NCBI RefSeq assembly: GCF_963924675.1
Contig: NC_089232.1
Span: forward strand, 32,128,842-32,192,841
Reading direction: 5' to 3'
From: Phocoena phocoena
Taxonomy: Eukaryota > Chordata > Mammalia > Artiodactyla > Phocoenidae
DNA length: 64,000 nt
Each line of letters begins with the position of its first letter. Position 1 is the first letter of the stretch. Both the position numbers and the translations under genes were made by a program. The notes under the pieces are model-generated. The model ran no database searches, was not told where the DNA came from, and was given only the letters and a program-made list of their open reading frames with translations. This document shows, piece after piece, positions 25,690-38,559 of the stretch.

Positions 25690-26410
25690 TGTGTGCGCAT
25701 CTATTTGAGAAAAGTTGGGGGGATCATACAAGATGTTGGTAGGATTTGGGTAAATGAAAACTCTTATAAATCGCTAATTGGATTGTAAATTGGTGCAGCC
25801 CCTTTGAAGAACAATTAAATCATGCCTGGTTAAGTTACATATTCACATACCAAAGACCTAGCAATTCAATCCCTAGTTATATATCGTTATAGAAGAGAAA
25901 TCTTGCTTCCCACCTGTCTGGGAGACAGGTACAAGAATGTTCATTGCAACTTTGTTTATAACAGCAGAAAGTTAGAAACTAACTGTCCGTTAATAAGAGA
26001 CTAGATTAGTACATGGTGGTACATTCTCACAATAAAATTCAATGCAACAGAAAGTATACATTAGTTACAATGAACCAAGTGTCATGTATCTATATAGAAA
26101 AAGTTTCAAAAACCTGATGTTACGTGTAAAAAGCAAGTTCAAGAAAAATACATGCAATATGATAATTTATTATAAAGTTGAATAGGAAACAATATATTAT
26201 TCATGGATATGTAAAAATATACCACAGTCATTAAAATGATAAATCCCACATTCAGGATAGTAATACCTCTGGTAAGGAAAGAGAAAGGGGGGGCCAATAC
26301 CTGTAACATTTTATTTTATAAGCTTGGTGGTGGATAATGAGTGTTTACTATCCTTTTTTGGGTATGCTTTTGTTATACTTAGAATATTTAATAATTTAAA
26401 AAATTGTTGA
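25690..26410 (+). repeat. Old L1 3' UTR
   Basis: 'aattggtgcagcccctttga', 'acctagcaattcaatcccta', 'gttcattgcaactttgttta' and 'acagcagaaagttagaaact' follow the ancient L1 3' end. Strongly decayed. Confidence 0.7.
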
Positions 26411-26607
26411 GAGTGAGTAGCAAAGGCTGAACTGCAGTCCATGAGGAGCCATTCCGAGCCTATAAAAGGCAGCACTAAATCTAAGGCTCAAGTCCCCACA
26501 CTGGAGGCCAAGAGGCTAGGAGATGATGGACAGGCCTGATGTTGACCAATAGTGATTTCTTTTTGGTTAGGCCACAGAAAATTTGCTGGTTGTGGCTATC
26601 TAGCTTT

Positions 26608-26812
26608 TTCTTTTTCTTTTGTGGTACGCGGGCCTCTCACTGTTGTGGCCTCTCCCGTCGCAGAGCACAGGCTCTGGACGCGCAGGCTCAGCGGCCATGG
26701 CTCACGGGCCCAGCCGCTCCGTGGCCTGTGGGACCTTCCCGGACTGGGGCACGAACCCGTGTCCCCTGCATCGGCAGGCGGACTCTCAACCACTGCGCCA
26801 CCAGGGAAGCCC
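26608..26812 (-). mobile_element. CHR-2-type SINE
   Basis: Reverse copy with a short TTTTC-rich tail. Exact 16-bp target-site duplication GTGGCTATCTAGCTTT at 26592-26607 and 26813-26828. Same orientation as ANTXR1. Confidence 0.96.
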
Positions 26813-26969
26813 GTGGCTATCTAGCTTTGAATAGGAGAACTCTACCACCGTTTGACTCCACTATTTCTGAAGTTTGCCTTGCTGGCTTCATCCAGACAAG
26901 AATGTTTCTGGACGCTGCTCTGTCAGATTTTATCCTTTATATATGTATGTACCACATGACGCATAGTAG

Positions 26970-27215
26970 GTGAGGAAGGGAAGTAACATTTCCTGAGTAT
27001 CTGTGCTGTGCCAGGGTTTCTGCTAGGCTCTTTCCACATATTAATTCATGAAGTTTCTCAACAACACTATATGATGATTGTCATCTTCATTATACATTTG
27101 AAAAAACAGATTCATAGAAGTAAAGAACTTGTGCGTGCTGGTGGAGCCCAGATTAGAACCCAGGCTGGTCCTGGTACAAAGTCTGTGTTGTCTCTACTAC
27201 ATCTGTGGCATTCAA
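26970..27215 (-). repeat. MIR SINE, reverse orientation
   Basis: 'gagtatctgtgctgtgccag', 'ctttccacatattaattcat', 'agattagaacccaggctggt' and an adjacent region match reverse MIR. Confidence 0.75.
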
Positions 27216-27426
27216 ACTTGGTATAGGACAATGTACTGGACACAAAGACACAGAAGATGTGTGTGTGTATATGTATATATATAATTTTTTTTTCCCCTGG
27301 GGCATAAATTGTACTCCAAAATTTGAGAAAGGACTCCACATGATTTTCATAAAAAATCAAGCATTGGTGTCTCATAGAATAGAATACAAATGCACATGCA
27401 TATTTTTTGTATTACTCAGTAATTAA

Positions 27427-27727
27427 AAAAAATTTTATTAGAGTATAATTGCTTTACAGTGTTGGTTTCTACTGTACAGCAAAGTGAATCAGCTATACGT
27501 ATACACATATCCCCTCTTTTTTGGATTTCCTTCCCATTTAGGTCACTACAGAGCATTGAGCAGAGTTCCCTGTGCTATACAGTAGGTTCTTATTAGTTAT
27601 CTATTTTATACATAGTATCAATAGTGTATATATGTCAATCCCAATCTCCCAATTCATCCCATCCCCCTTTTCCCCCCTTGGTATCCTTACCTTTGTTCTC
27701 TACGTCTGTGTCTCTATTTCTGCTTTG
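27427..27727 (-). repeat. Artiodactyl L1 3' end, reverse orientation
   Basis: Starts 'aaaaattttattagagtata', then 'ttgctttacagtgttggttt', 'gtacagcaaagtgaatcagc' and 'tccctgtgctatacagtagg', the reverse complement of the cetartiodactyl L1 3' UTR. A CHR-2 SINE follows 14 bp later. Confidence 0.85.
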
Positions 27728-27741
27728 TAAATAAGATCGTC

Positions 27742-27952
27742 TTTTTTTTTTTTTTTTTTGCGGTACGCGGGCCTCTCACTGTTGCGGCCTCTCCCGCTGC
27801 GGAACACAGGCTCCGGACGCGCAGGCTCTGCGGCCATGGCTCACGGGCCCAGCCGCTCCGTGGCATGTGGGATCTTCCCGGACCAGGGTTCGAGCCCATG
27901 TCCCCTGCATCGGCAGGCGGACTCTCAACCACTGTGCCACCAGGGAAGCCCC
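27742..27952 (-). mobile_element. CHR-2-type SINE
   Basis: Reverse copy with a T-rich tail at 27742-27759. Exact target-site duplication AAGATCGTC at 27733-27741 and 27953-27961. Same orientation as ANTXR1. Confidence 0.95.
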
Positions 27953-28449
27953 AAGATCGTCATTTTTAAGATGAAAGGATGCTATGCCCCAGGGTACTTG
28001 CTTCTACTAACAGGGGTCCTCCAGAGGGAGAGTGTGAGAAACACTGGACCACTCTACTCTCACACATCTCAGTCTGTTCCCAGACCCGCTGAATTGCTTC
28101 AAGGTGGGTTCTTTTTACCATCATTGAAATGCAATATGAGAAGCCCTCAGACAAACTTCCTCTAGAGACATTGCCTGTGTGCTCCTGTCTGGAGGAAGTC
28201 TTGCTAGAACCATTAGGCAAAGGAAAAAATAACTTTTTACCTGACTTCATGCTAAAGCAGTCTTTTCTACCCATGCTCCTCTATATAGGGATAGACTGGC
28301 CAACGGTTAAAAACTTCAGAGAAGGGTGTGAGTCACGGAGAGCTGGGGACTCACTCTGAATTATTCTTGGCTATGCTGTGATGATTTGAGTGGGGTGTGT
28401 CCAGGAGGAGTGAGGGTGATTCCTCAGCTCTTTGTTAAGACCCTAGCAA

Positions 28450-28600
28450 CCACAAGTGTAACAACACCATTTACTATGTGCCTGGCATTGCTAATCCTTC
28501 CAACAGTTCTACAAGGTAGGGCTGATCATTATTTATTTTACAGATGAAGAAACAGAGGCACGGAGAGGTAAGGACCTTTCCCATGGACTCAGACCCCACG
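28450..28600 (-). repeat. MIR SINE, reverse orientation
   Basis: 'accatttactatgtgcctgg', 'ttctacaaggtagggctgat' and 'ttacagatgaagaaacagag' with 'gcacggagaggtaagg' match reverse MIR. Confidence 0.85.
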
Positions 28601-29264
28601 ATATTCTCTCTCCATCAACAGGACAAGAGAATAAATAAATGCTCCCCTCCATGTCTCCTAATTTTGCCATCTAATCTTCTTGTACCTGAATGAATAGTAC
28701 TTTAAAATGGAATGAATCCAGAGGCTTTCAAGCACAAAGTATCTGAAGACTCTTTTTCTCTCTTGTTATTTTTAAACTTAGAAAAAGCTTTTAGAACTAT
28801 GTCTCTTGGTAATGACAGCCTGTATTCATTCTTCTCCAGGAATCAAGTGATGTGTTCAAAATATGTCATTTTCCCCTGTGATACTGATGGCAAAACCACA
28901 CTCTTCAAACCAAACCAAAGGCTGACTGAGAGGGATAGAGAAGTGTGGTCTCTTGGTTTCCACTCAGCCGTTTGAGCCAAGCGTTCTTGGCTTTTACTTC
29001 AGCTCCTTAAAACCAGTAAGCAAGATGCTTAACCTCTTAACCCCATCTGCCAAATACTGATCCTACCTCTGTACCTTTTTTGCGAGGAGTACTTCCAAGC
29101 TGACGTCATTAAAAAGGCCACAAAGATAAAACGTGCAGAGGGCACGTGCTTTCAGGGAATTGCTTTCTGGAAGAAGTTAGAGGGTTTGGGGTGGTGAGTT
29201 GTGTATGCTTAGGTTTGTTTTTAATTTAAGAGTGTATATAGTAGTAAAATTGTGGGAAACCCTA

Positions 29265-29440
29265 TAGCACAGAGATTAGGAGTGTGGACATTGGGGTTAT
29301 GGTTCCCAGGCTCAAATCCAGGTTCCTTCACTTTCATGGCAAGGAGGCTTTGAGCCTTCTATGACTCACCATCCCCATCTACATAAAACATAATAAATAA
29401 TATAATTCCCATAACAACCTTACAAGGTAGGTATTATCAT
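29265..29440 (+). repeat. MIR SINE
   Basis: 'agcacagagattaggagtgt' and 'tcccaggctcaaatccaggt' match the MIR head; the 3' part is diverged. Confidence 0.65.
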
Positions 29441-29689
29441 TTTCTCTTCTGATAGTTGAAAAAAGTATTCTAGGTTATTGGTACATAATAAACCATTAAT
29501 AAAGGAGTATATATTACATATACATATATATACACAAATGCATATGTATTTATGCACATATATACAGTGGTTGCTACCATTTAATTATTCCACAGATAAG
29601 AAACAAAAGACAGCAGCATGCATACTAATACAGTGAATTGGGTAAGCTATGTAATGTAGCAGAAAAAAAATCACTGGATTTAGGAATTT

Positions 29690-29830
29690 TAATTTTGTGA
29701 GTTAAAAAAAATTCTACTGTCATTGACTACTTATATGAATTTAGGCAAATAATTCAATCTCTCTGAGAATGATTTTCTTAGCAGTGAAGTGAGGCCAGTG
29801 GGTTGGATAAGACATATTAATTCTTTGACC
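29690..29830 (+). repeat. MIR-like fragment
   Basis: 'gactacttatatgaatttag' with 'gcaaataattcaatctctct' and 'gagaatgattttcttagc' resemble the MIR core. Diverged. Confidence 0.4.
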
Positions 29831-30639
29831 CATAGTTGTTTCGTCATGCTTTTTTTTTTTCATCTTGCAAACTTTAGAAGAAAAGTGAAACTTCCAGTTA
29901 AAAGTAGTGATCTGGGTCTACACTTTTTAACCTCCCCTTTTCTTTCGAAAATGCTGTAGAAACAGCTAAACAAGTATGACAGGGGCAAATGTTTTTCATT
30001 GCCGGAAAATTGGTAAGGGTGCCATACATAATGCCAGACACTTGGAAGAATTCCTGCAAGATGTAGAGCTGCTGAGATCAGGATGAGGGAAGGACCTACA
30101 AACCTGGAATTCTATGACCTGAGAAAAGCCTGTGGGTGGTGGTAGGATAGGTTCTTAACACAGTGATCTAACATCTACAACTCACCATTTTCCTTTGGCA
30201 TAAGCTTCCTCCTTACCTTGGATACCCTACTAGGTCTCTACATTTTTCAAGAAAAAATTACACTACATATAAATTTTCCCATCTTCTTTTCCTGTGATCT
30301 TCACATTTTCAACAAAAATTTACATGATCTCTGATAGAACTCATCCCAAATCCCAGTCCTGAAAAACCTAGTTGTTCCTCTTTTGAGTCACTCTCTTAAG
30401 GAAAATTCTCATAAGATGGAAAGAAAGGACCAATTTAAGAAAGTTGAGAAGATTTCCCCTTTGAAGCAAACTCATATAAGAAACAGGAGAACACATAAAA
30501 CAATTCTGATTCATATTCATGATAAAGATATATCATCTCTAACACAATAACAGGGTGTGCCTCCCACAAACACAAGGAAAAATTCAGGATCAGAAAAATA
30601 TTCATTGGGTTGAAAGATATTATTTGTCAGTTAAAAAAT

Positions 30640-31650
30640 GCAATGGCACTAAAAACTATAAAACACTGATGAAAGAAATTAATGAAAGCATAAATAAATG
30701 GAAAGACAGGCTATGTTCATGGATCAGAAGACTTAATAGTGTTAAGATGACAGTACTGCCCCAAATGATCTACAGATTCAATGCAACCTCTGTCAAAATT
30801 CCAACGACAGAAACAGAAAAACTTATTCTAAAATTCATATGGAATCTCAAGGGAATCTAAATAGCCAAAACAATCTTGAAAAAGAACAAAAGTTGGGAGA
30901 TTCACACTTTCTGATTTCAAAACTTGCTACAAAGCCACAGTAGTAGCATAAGGACAGATGTATAGACCGAAGGAATAGAATAGAGGGCCCAGAAATAAAA
31001 CTTCGCATATATGGTCAAGTGATTTTCAACAAGGGTGCCAACCATTTAATGGGGGCAAAGACAGTGTTTTCAACAAATGGTGCTGGGAAAATTGGATATC
31101 CATTTTCAATATAATGAAATTAGACCCTTATTTCAAACCATAAACAAAAATTAATTCAAGATGGATCAAGGACCTAAATGTAAGAGCTAAAATGATAAAA
31201 CTCTTAGAAAAAACAAAGGGGAAAAGTTTTATGACATTGGATTTGGCAATGATTTCTTGAAATATAAAGCCAAAAGTGCAAGGTAACAGAAGAAAAAAAA
31301 TAGATAAATTGGATTCATCAAAATTAAACAATTTTGTGCATTAAAAGACACTATCAACAGAGTGAAAAGGTAACCCACAGAATGGGAGAAAATATTTGTA
31401 AATCATATATTTAATAAAGGATTAATATCCAGAATATGTAAAGAACTCTTAGAACATAATAACAATTTAAAAAAACCCAACTGAAAAATGGACAGAGGTC
31501 TTGAATAGACATTTCTCCAAAGAAGATATACGAATGTGCCAATAAGCACATGAAAAGATGCTCAACATCACTAATCATTAGGGAAATACAAATTAAAACT
31601 ACAGTGAGATACTATATCATACCCATCGGGATGGCTGTTATAAAGGAAAA
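30640..31650 (+). repeat. Old L1, ORF2 3' part and 3' region (outer element, left half)
   Basis: The open stretch ending near 30860 encodes typical L1 ORF2 C-terminal wording ([12 protein letters not shown], then a FIWN block). Downstream text such as 'ggtgctgggaaaattggata' and 'gaatgggagaaaatatttg' continues the same L1. It breaks at about 31650, where a second L1 begins, and resumes at about 32800. Not a functional gene. Confidence 0.85.
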
Positions 31651-32369
31651 AAAAACCCAACAGATTAAATGGATTAAAAACTTGAATGTAAGACCTGAAA
31701 CCATAAAACTTCTAGAAGAAAACACAGGCAGTATGCTCTTTGCCATTGGTCTTAGCAATATCTTTCTGAGCATGTATCCTCAGGCAAAGGAAACAAAAAC
31801 AAAAATGAACAAATGGGATGACATCAAACTAAAAAGCTTCGTATCTGATAAGGGGTTATTATCCAAAATATATAAAGAACTCATACAACTCAACAACCAG
31901 AAAAAACAAACAACCCAATTTCAAAATGGGCAGAGGACCTGAATAGACATTTTTCCAAAGAAAACATACAGATAGCTAACAGGCACATGAAGAGATATTC
32001 AACATCACTAATTATCAGGGAACTGCAAATGAAAACCGTAATGAAATATTATCTCATGCCTGTTAGAATGGCTATTATCAAAAAGGCAAGAGATAAAAAG
32101 TGTTGGAAAGGAGGCAGAGAAAAGGGAACCCTCATACACTGTTGATGGGAATGTAAATTGGCGCAGCCACTAATGGAAAACAGTATGAAGTTTCCTCAAA
32201 AAATTAGGAAAAGAACTACCATATGATCCAGCTATTCGACTTCTGGGTATTTATCTGAAGAATATGAAAACACTAATTAGAAAAGACCTATGCACCCCTA
32301 TATTCATCATAGCATTATTTATAATAGCCAATAAATGGAAACAACCTAAGTGCCTGTCAGTGGGTGAAT

Positions 32370-32371
<2 letters not shown>

Positions 32372-32404
<33 letters not shown>
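32372..32404. repeat. (AC)16 microsatellite
   Basis: Uninterrupted AC run inside the inner L1. Confidence 0.97.
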
Positions 32405-32406
<2 letters not shown>

Positions 32407-32546
32407 GGAATACTACCCCGCCATAAAAAGATGAAATCCTGCCATTTGCAACAACATGGATGGACCTTGAGGGTATTACGTTAAGTGACATAAGCCAGAT
32501 GGGGAAAGACAAATACTGTACGATTTCACTCATATGTGGAATCCGA

Positions 32547-32590
32547 AAGCCAAACAGAAAACCAAAATAAGCCAAACAGAAAACCAAAAC
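32547..32590. repeat. 22-bp tandem duplication inside L1
   Basis: AAGCCAAACAGAAAACCAAA plus two bases occurs twice in tandem; only the last base differs between the copies. Confidence 0.9.
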
Positions 32591-32799
32591 AAACACGTAG
32601 ATACAGAGAACAGAGTAGTTATCAGAGGGGAAGGTGTTGGGGGGCAGTGTGAAATGGGTAGAGGGTCAACTATGGTGATGAATAGAAACTAAATTTTTAG
32701 TGGTGAGCATGCTGTAGTGTACACGGAAGTAGAAATATATGTTGTACACATGAAACTTATATAATGTTACAAACCAATGTTACCTCAATTTTAAAAAAA

Positions 32800-33455
32800 A
32801 CAGAAAATCATAAGTATCAATAAGGATGTGGAGAAATTGGAATCCCTATGCATTGTTGGTAGGACTGTAAAATGGTGCAGCCACTGTGGAAAACTGTATG
32901 ATGGTTCCTCAAAAAAGTAAACACAGAATTACTATATAATCCATCAGTTCCACTTCTAGTGTATGCCCCAAAGAATTGAAACCAGGGACTTGAACAGGTA
33001 TTTACACACTAATGTTCACAGCAGCATTATTCACAACAGCCAAAAGATGGAAACAACTCAACCATCCATTGACAGATAAATCGATAAGCAAAATGTGGTA
33101 TATACATACAATGGAATATTATTCTGGCCTTAAAAATGAATGAAATTCTGATACACGCTACAACATGGATGGTCCTTGAAGACTTGTTAAGTGAAATAAG
33201 CCAGACAAAAGGACAAAAATTATACGATTCCACTTACATGAAGTACCTAGAACAGGCAAAATAATAGAGATAGATGGTAGAATAGAGGTTGCCAGGGACA
33301 GGGGAGAGTTTTAGTTTGGGATGATGAAAAAGTCCTGGAGATGGATAGTGGTTATGGTTGCACAACTTACTGTCACCACACTGTATGCTTAATAATGGTT
33401 AAAGTGTTAAGCTTTATGGTATGTATATTTTACCACAATTAAAAAAGACGATGCA
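32800..33455 (+). repeat. Outer L1, right half (3' UTR)
   Basis: Starts 'caataaggatgtggagaaat' and runs through 'agcagcattattcacaacag', 'aagtgaaataagccagacaa' and 'atgtatattttaccacaatt'. It continues the L1 interrupted at about 31650. Confidence 0.8.
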
Positions 33456-33459
33456 ATGG

Positions 33460-36400
33460 AAACAGTGAACAGTAAGGCGAATGCTGCAAAAACAGAAACA
33501 AAACAACTGAAATTGGTGAATGACTGAACCAGAATGAAACATTCTCCAAGAACTCAAAGAAAAATGGTAGACATTAAAAAATTGTACTTATAATAGAGTA
33601 TAAAGGAGATTTGGGGTAGATTCAAGAACCCAATGAACAGACAGAAGAAAAGTAATAATAAAAAAAATAATAGAAAAAAAAATCCTAAGCCAAAGAAGTT
33701 TATTAACTTGTCAGATGGAATGGCTCAAGTCCTATACAAAGTATTATACAAAATTAATGGATGGCCTTGGGCCAAAATATACTCTCTTGACTTTTCTTCT
33801 AAATTCCAAAGATAAAGAAAAAAATTTTTTACAAGCATTCAAGAGGGGAAGACAAAGGAGAAATGTAGTAAATTGGAATCTCTCCTTTTTCTATATGCGA
33901 TATAGAACAGAATGCATGCAAGTTGACATTGTATCACTGTTTCTAGTAAATTCAGGGGAAAAGATAGTCAGTATATAAGAACTTTATCATTAAAGTTCAA
34001 TTAAAATATTTACCTGAAGGTGAATAACAACAATTCTCAAATAAGTTGGACTTAGAAAAGCTTAATATTCACATACCCCTCAGAAAAATTTTACCTGAAA
34101 AAAGACTCAGCTAACTGAGAAATTTAAAACATAAATTTAAAAAAAACTTCAAATACTGGAAAGGAAATATGTATACGTGTGTGTATGTGTATACACTTAT
34201 GAAACGTAATGCAAATATTTCTTAATAAATTGAGCAAGGAGAAAAATAAATATTATTTAATTCTTGCCATTATAAAGACAAGCATCCATTGGGAGCTGTT
34301 ACTAGAATAAGAATTAAATTATACTCTTTCAAATTATACTTTTCAAATCAACAGTGGAATATTAAAATACCAAGCAAGGGTAAAAGCTAAATGGGTGGGC
34401 AAAGATATAGTAAGAAAATACAAAAAAATTTTAAGTTTATAATATTTTTGGACAAAGGACTTAAAAAGCAGTAAAGATGATAAAGTTTACTTTACATTGA
34501 TTAGAAATTTATTCCATAATAAAAACACATGTGAGCTAAATAATACAGTGTAAATGATAAGGCAATGTACTGAAAATTCAAACAGTCATGATGGAAAGTT
34601 TGAAAATATCTTTCTGTCTTCACAGATCAAGTAAACAAAAATATAAAATAATAAATTTAATCAATATATTCTTATATAAAACTTTTTATTCATCAATGTA
34701 TACATATTTTCTAACATCCATGAATGATAAGTAAAATTGATTCCTATGTTAGGCCACCAACAAAAATTAATAAATTTAAAAAGTAGAAATTATATAAAAC
34801 ATATTTTCTGGAAAAATGCAATGACTCTAGAAATTGAGAAAAATATGAAAAACCAAAAATCATGTGGAAATTGTGAAATATTTTGTAAATAATTTAATAT
34901 CAAATCTAAAATTATAAATATAAACTATTTAGAAATTAACAATAATGAGAACAGTACATGTTGGAGCATATGAGATTCAATAAGGAAGAGATTTAGAGTA
35001 TAATTTATATTCATAATAGCTTTTATTATTAAATGAGAAATAATAAAATATAATGAATTTCAATTCACAAAAAGAGATGAAATAAAAGATAAGCCAAAGG
35101 AAGGAATTAATAATAGTAAAAGAATAAAGTAATATATCATAAAACAAAACAATTATATGAAAGAAAACTGATGAATAAATCTAAGAGAGAACCCATTGAG
35201 TAATTTGAATGGGGCAATAAGAGACAAAAATACTTTACATGAATGTTGGAAAAGGGATATAATCACAGATACAGAAGAGATTTTGAAAATTAAAAAGGTA
35301 TGTTATAGAATTAAAATATCAACACACTGGTAATTTCTACCACTTCTCAAGGTGGTAAATACGATACTAACAACAGTCATACAAGATTTTGAGATAACTG
35401 TCAAATAACTTCTTTAATAATGGTTTAGGCTTAGTTGGCTTTCCTCTGATATACATTAAACCTTGAACAAGCTTACACTTTCTGTATTACTTTAGATATT
35501 CCATAGCACATGAAAAGATTGCCAATTCATTTTTCTAAACTTGTGCAATCCTTATTGCAAGCCTGACAAAGACAGTATAAAATGAAACTCTTGAATATTC
35601 TTAATATTAAATATTAATAAGTGATATATTTAGGTTTATATTAAATCAAATCCAGAAATATAATAAAAGAGCAAACCATGATGAATAAAATTTATTTCAG
35701 GAATTTAAGGTTAGTTTCACATCAGGAAATTTTTTGATTTGAAATTTTCACATAGACAGGGCAAAGGAAATAAAAGAAAGATATAATTATCTTTTTATGA
35801 CAAAAGGGCATTTAATGAAACTAACATTTCAGATAAAAATGTTTTAATAAACTTGCAGTTGAAGAATCATTCCTTAATATAGTAGATAAAAAACTCTATG
35901 AAGTCAATATCCAATAAGGTACAGAATTGTGAAACACAAGTTCCATTAAAGTTTGAAAATTTTAGCCAACTTAATAAGATACCCAAGAAGACACACCATA
36001 TACAAAAATAAACTCAAAATGGTTTAAAGACCTAATTAACATAACACCATTAAACTTCTAGAAGAGAACATAGGCAAAACATTCTCAGACATAAATCGTA
36101 CCAATGTTTTCTATGATCAATCTCCCAAGGTAGATTAAATAAAACCAAAAATAAACAAATGGGACCTAATCAAACTTAAAAGCTTTTGCACACCGAAGGA
36201 AACCATCAACAAACTGAAAAGAAAACCTAAGGAATGGGAGAAAATATTTGCAAACGATGCTACTGACAAGGAGTTAATATGCAAAATATACCAACAGCTC
36301 ATACAATTCAATATCAAAAAAACAAGCAACCCAAGATAACTGAGAAGTTATAAAAGATATAAATATTAGAAAAGAGGACAGAAGTTATCATTAATTATAA

Positions 36401-37580
36401 ATAATATAACCATCTTACTAGAAAACCACTCCAAAATTAACTGGAAAAATATTAGAATTAATATAATGTTTCATTAAAATGATGGGATAAGAAATAAATC
36501 TACAAAGCAATAATTTCCCCCAAGCCAGTATTTCTTAACTGTTTGGGGGGCATAGGCCTGGTTCTATTGCAAATTACAATCTCCCTGGTTTGCAAATTTT
36601 TAAAAATAATTCTATGGAGTTCAATAAAACCCCACGGATCCCAAATTATAGGTTAATTGCTTTATAGTGAACAACAGTTTAGAAAATACAACAGAAAAAA
36701 AATTTATTCACAATGGAAGCAAAACTTTAAAATGTCTAGGAATAAACTTAGTGAACACTGTATGAGACTGAGCTGAAGGAAATATCAAAACCTCATTGGG
36801 GGATATAAAAGAGAAATGATATATCCTTAAATAAGAAAATCAATATAGTAACAATGTAATGCCATTTTGTTAAGGTTACTCTGTACTTTTCATACAGTTC
36901 AAGTGAAAACCCCAGGAATATTTTGGAACATTAAAAAAATTATTTAAAATGCATGTGATAGGGAAAAAGACCCACTAAAGACTAGGCGATTTTCACACAG
37001 GATTAGAAGTGAGGAAGGGCTTGTCTTCCAGATGTTAAAACTAATTAAAATAATGTGGTAGTAGCATAAGAACAGACAGAAATGCAGTGCATCAGAATAG
37101 AAAACCCAGCCATGGACACAAGTCTATGAAAAAGTTTAACTTTGCAAGTTGGTAGTAAAGGATTATCCAGTAAATGGTGTTGGAAAAACTGCCTAAACAC
37201 TTGGAGAGAAAAGACGGATCTTCACTTCATACCTTACATCGGATTAATTCTAGAAGTAATAAACTAAATGTAAGAAAAAAATTATAAAAAATACTGTAAG
37301 TAAAGGTAGTCATGAAAAGGACATTAGCAGCCCGATCACAATTATGAATACTGATGTTAAATTTCTGAATAAAATACAGGAAACAGAATTCAGTTCTATA
37401 TCAAAATGATAATGTATCACAACCAAGTGTAACCAGATACGCGTATGGCCCAATTTAAAAATATCTTCTGTAATGCATTTCTCTGTATTAGTAGGTCAAA
37501 GGAAAAATATGACTTCAATAGATACCAAAAATGCATTTGATTAAACTGAATATCTATTCCTGTTTTCTTTTAAACGAAGA
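33460..37580 (+). repeat. AT-rich block of decayed L1 segments
   Basis: Several L1 passages are readable: 'gaataaaatttatttcagga' (about 35680), an ORF2 C-terminal region at 36000-36330 ('aaatgggacctaatcaaact', 'aatgggagaaaatatttgca'), 'gtctaggaataaacttagtg' (36735), 'gtggtagtagcataagaaca' (37055) and a K-AFD-like region at 37515-37560. They appear plus-oriented but order and families are uncertain. No coding capacity. Confidence 0.6.
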
Positions 37581-37834
37581 GTTGGACTTCCTTGACATGA
37601 TCTCATTTCCAAATGATGAAACATTTGAAGTATTTCGATTAAGATCAGGCAAAAGATTATCCAAGGGGTTTTTAGGGAATCACGTGCAGTAGTTAACACT
37701 AAAATAATTTATTCTATTAGTACTTAAATGAACATTAATCCTTTATTATGCTAATGAGGAAACCTAAAAAACTTGTTACAATTTTTCAATCATTTTGCAA
37801 ATGGATGAAGCTAAGAAATCTTGAAAGAGCAACA

Positions 37835-37990
37835 TAATATGATGCAAAGCCCATGAGTTGGACTGAACAGAATCCATAATCAGAATAGCAGTTCTGCCAT
37901 TTTCATTCTTTGATCTTAGCAAGTTATCTAAGCTCTCTGAATCTCAGTGTCCTTATCTGTAGAACTGAAGTAACAGCAGGCTTGCTATAG
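37835..37990 (+). repeat. MIR SINE
   Basis: 'agcagttctgccattttcat' and 'ctctgaatctcagtgtcctt' with 'atctgtagaactgaag' match MIR. Confidence 0.65.
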
Positions 37991-38559
37991 GCTACCTCTT
38001 CTGTGGATTATAATAAAAAGTCTGGACAAAATGAAAAAAGCAAACACAATAAAACTCTGAAAAGCAAAAAATGCAGGTGGATTGGAGAATTAAAACCTGG
38101 AGAAATAACCCATACAAGGATGAATTCCAAATTTTTTTTCTTCATTTCCCTCGTGGCTTTAATCTGAGGGTGGGCCTCAGTCACATGGCAGTAGCCTGGG
38201 ATGTCGCCTAAAAGCTAAGAAAGCCACCATATTTCTGGCCCTTGGGAAAAGCGGCCCCTGTGGTTCAAAGAATGTGGAGGAAATCCCATTTTTATTTGTC
38301 TCTTATGACTCCTGGGGTGGCCTCAGTACAGAACTGCATGCAGCAACGTGGTGACCAACACTCCAAGAGAAACCCCATTTTTCTTGCTAGAAGACTTGGA
38401 GGGCAGGGGCCTCTGAGAAAATCCGTGTGTGGGGAACCCTGGAGAGGAGAGAGCTGGTGAAGGGGATCCCTCTACTTCTGCGTATGAAGGTGTAGGACTC
38501 CCAGGCTCATCTCTGAACTGCATACGTGCAGGAGACACCTAAAGCAGCTTAGCAAAGAC

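Larger units (their letters stand above)
31660..32795 (+). mobile_element. L1 3' fragment inserted inside an older L1
   Basis: A second L1 copy, starting near 'taaatggattaaaaacttga' and ending 'acctcaattttaaaaaaaac', repeats segments already seen in the outer L1 ('gacctgaatagacatttttc', 'aacatggatggaccttgagg'). It holds an AC microsatellite (32372-32404) and a 22-bp duplication (32547-32590). Its remaining open frame, 31550-31942, is an L1 remnant. Confidence 0.75.

Noticed and set aside
30555..30860. 101-aa frame resembling a reverse-transcriptase protein
   Set aside because: A short C-terminal remnant of L1 ORF2 without catalytic motifs, in a truncated element.
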